Below, piece by piece: positions 4,857-5,066 of a stretch of DNA of 5,066 nucleotides (positions within the stretch are counted from its first letter, which is position 1; each line of letters opens with the position of its first letter). Source of the stretch: Chloroflexota bacterium (lineage in GTDB: Bacteria; Chloroflexota; Limnocylindria; QHBO01); assembly GCA_005882055.1 (NCBI GenBank), contig VBGQ01000177.1:1-5066 (forward strand), given 5' to 3'. The notes under the pieces were generated by a model. It searched no databases, was not told the origin of the DNA, and saw only the letters and a program-made list of their open reading frames with translations. A program made the position numbers and the translations under genes.

Positions 4857-5066
4857 TCAGGAATCCGCCGCGAGCTCGGGCAGCACCGGGGCGCCACAGC
4901 TCTCCGCGAGGCAATCCAGCCCAAAGATCGCCTGGATCGTGCGCAGCAGCGCGTAATGGTCGGCGCGCTCGCCAGCACGCGTGCCAGGGGTCAGACCGGG
5001 CCCAGCGAAGAGCAGCACGGTGTGCTGCGACTCGTCACGGCTCGAGGCTTCGTCGAAGGCGATGAG
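4857..5066 (-). CDS. Phosphoesterase / alkaline-phosphatase-like family protein (C-terminal 69 aa; runs off the window)
   Basis: This is an open leftward frame entering at base 5066 and ending with TGA at 4859-4857. The 69 visible residues begin LIAFDEASSRDES, then HTVLLFAGPGLTPGT, then DHYALLRTIQAIFGLDCL and a short Ala/Pro-rich tail. This matches the C-terminal end of the phosphoesterase family that includes acid phosphatase AcpA and bacterial phospholipase C (Pfam Phosphoesterase), where a T/F-D-E motif, a GPG..PGT turn and HYSLLRTIEDIFGL are typical. The FDE acidic pair belongs to the conserved active-site region. Members are normally secreted, but the N terminus is outside the window. 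Two Cys (residues 52 and 57 of the visible part) could form a disulfide. Substrate cannot be told. It is convergent with panB and is not part of that operon. Confidence 0.8.
   Translation of the reverse strand, partial: LIAFDEASSRDESQHTVLLFAGPGLTPGTRAGERADHYALLRTIQAIFGLDCLAESCGAPVLPELAADS

Noticed and set aside
3860..4978. Minus-strand frame of 372 codons and plus-strand frame 3937-4956
   Set aside because: Both overlap panB fully, whose motifs are unmistakable in its own frame.

Overview
The window is GC-rich, densely packed bacterial chromosome. Gaps between genes are 4 to about 90 bases, two convergent gene pairs have stop codons only 4 bases apart, and GTG starts are common. The composition and gene content fit a high-GC soil or groundwater lineage such as Chloroflexota, or possibly an actinobacterium. 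That assignment is an impression, not a measurement. I see no tRNA, rRNA, CRISPR array, transposase or insertion-sequence ends.

Left region (1-1356): the 5' end of an HxlR-family winged-helix regulator runs leftward out of the window. A short AT-richer intergenic stretch with a clear dyad operator separates it from a divergent HtrA-like serine protease with a PDZ domain. The protease has its full His-Asp-Ser triad but no signal peptide. After the PDZ domain its frame runs on into nonsense, antisense to the next gene. A recognisable UBP-type zinc finger lies in the adjacent frame and ends at 1356, just before the neighbouring gene. I read this as a protease-PDZ-zinc-finger gene with a one-base frame break, or as two genes fused by a deletion.

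Middle region (1361-2446, minus strand): a CaCA-family Ca2+/H+ antiporter with about 10-11 membrane helices and both alpha-repeat motifs. Only 23 bases separate its GTG start from the divergent GTG start of the next gene. That gap holds two overlapping, opposed -10-like hexamers, which suggests a shared, possibly leaderless bidirectional promoter.

Right region (2470-4852): a three-gene pantothenate operon, made of a Rossmann/DUF2520 protein, panC and panB. The genes overlap by 4 bases at each junction (GTGA, then ATGA), so they are probably translationally coupled. PanB makes ketopantoate and PanC joins pantoate to beta-alanine. The DUF2520 protein sits where a ketopantoate reductase is needed and is the obvious candidate for the missing step. 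No panD lies in the window. The window ends with the C-terminal part of a convergent phosphoesterase (4857-5066, minus strand).

The points most worth checking are the protease/zinc-finger frame break, the HxlR operator, the back-to-back promoter, and the role of the DUF2520 protein.
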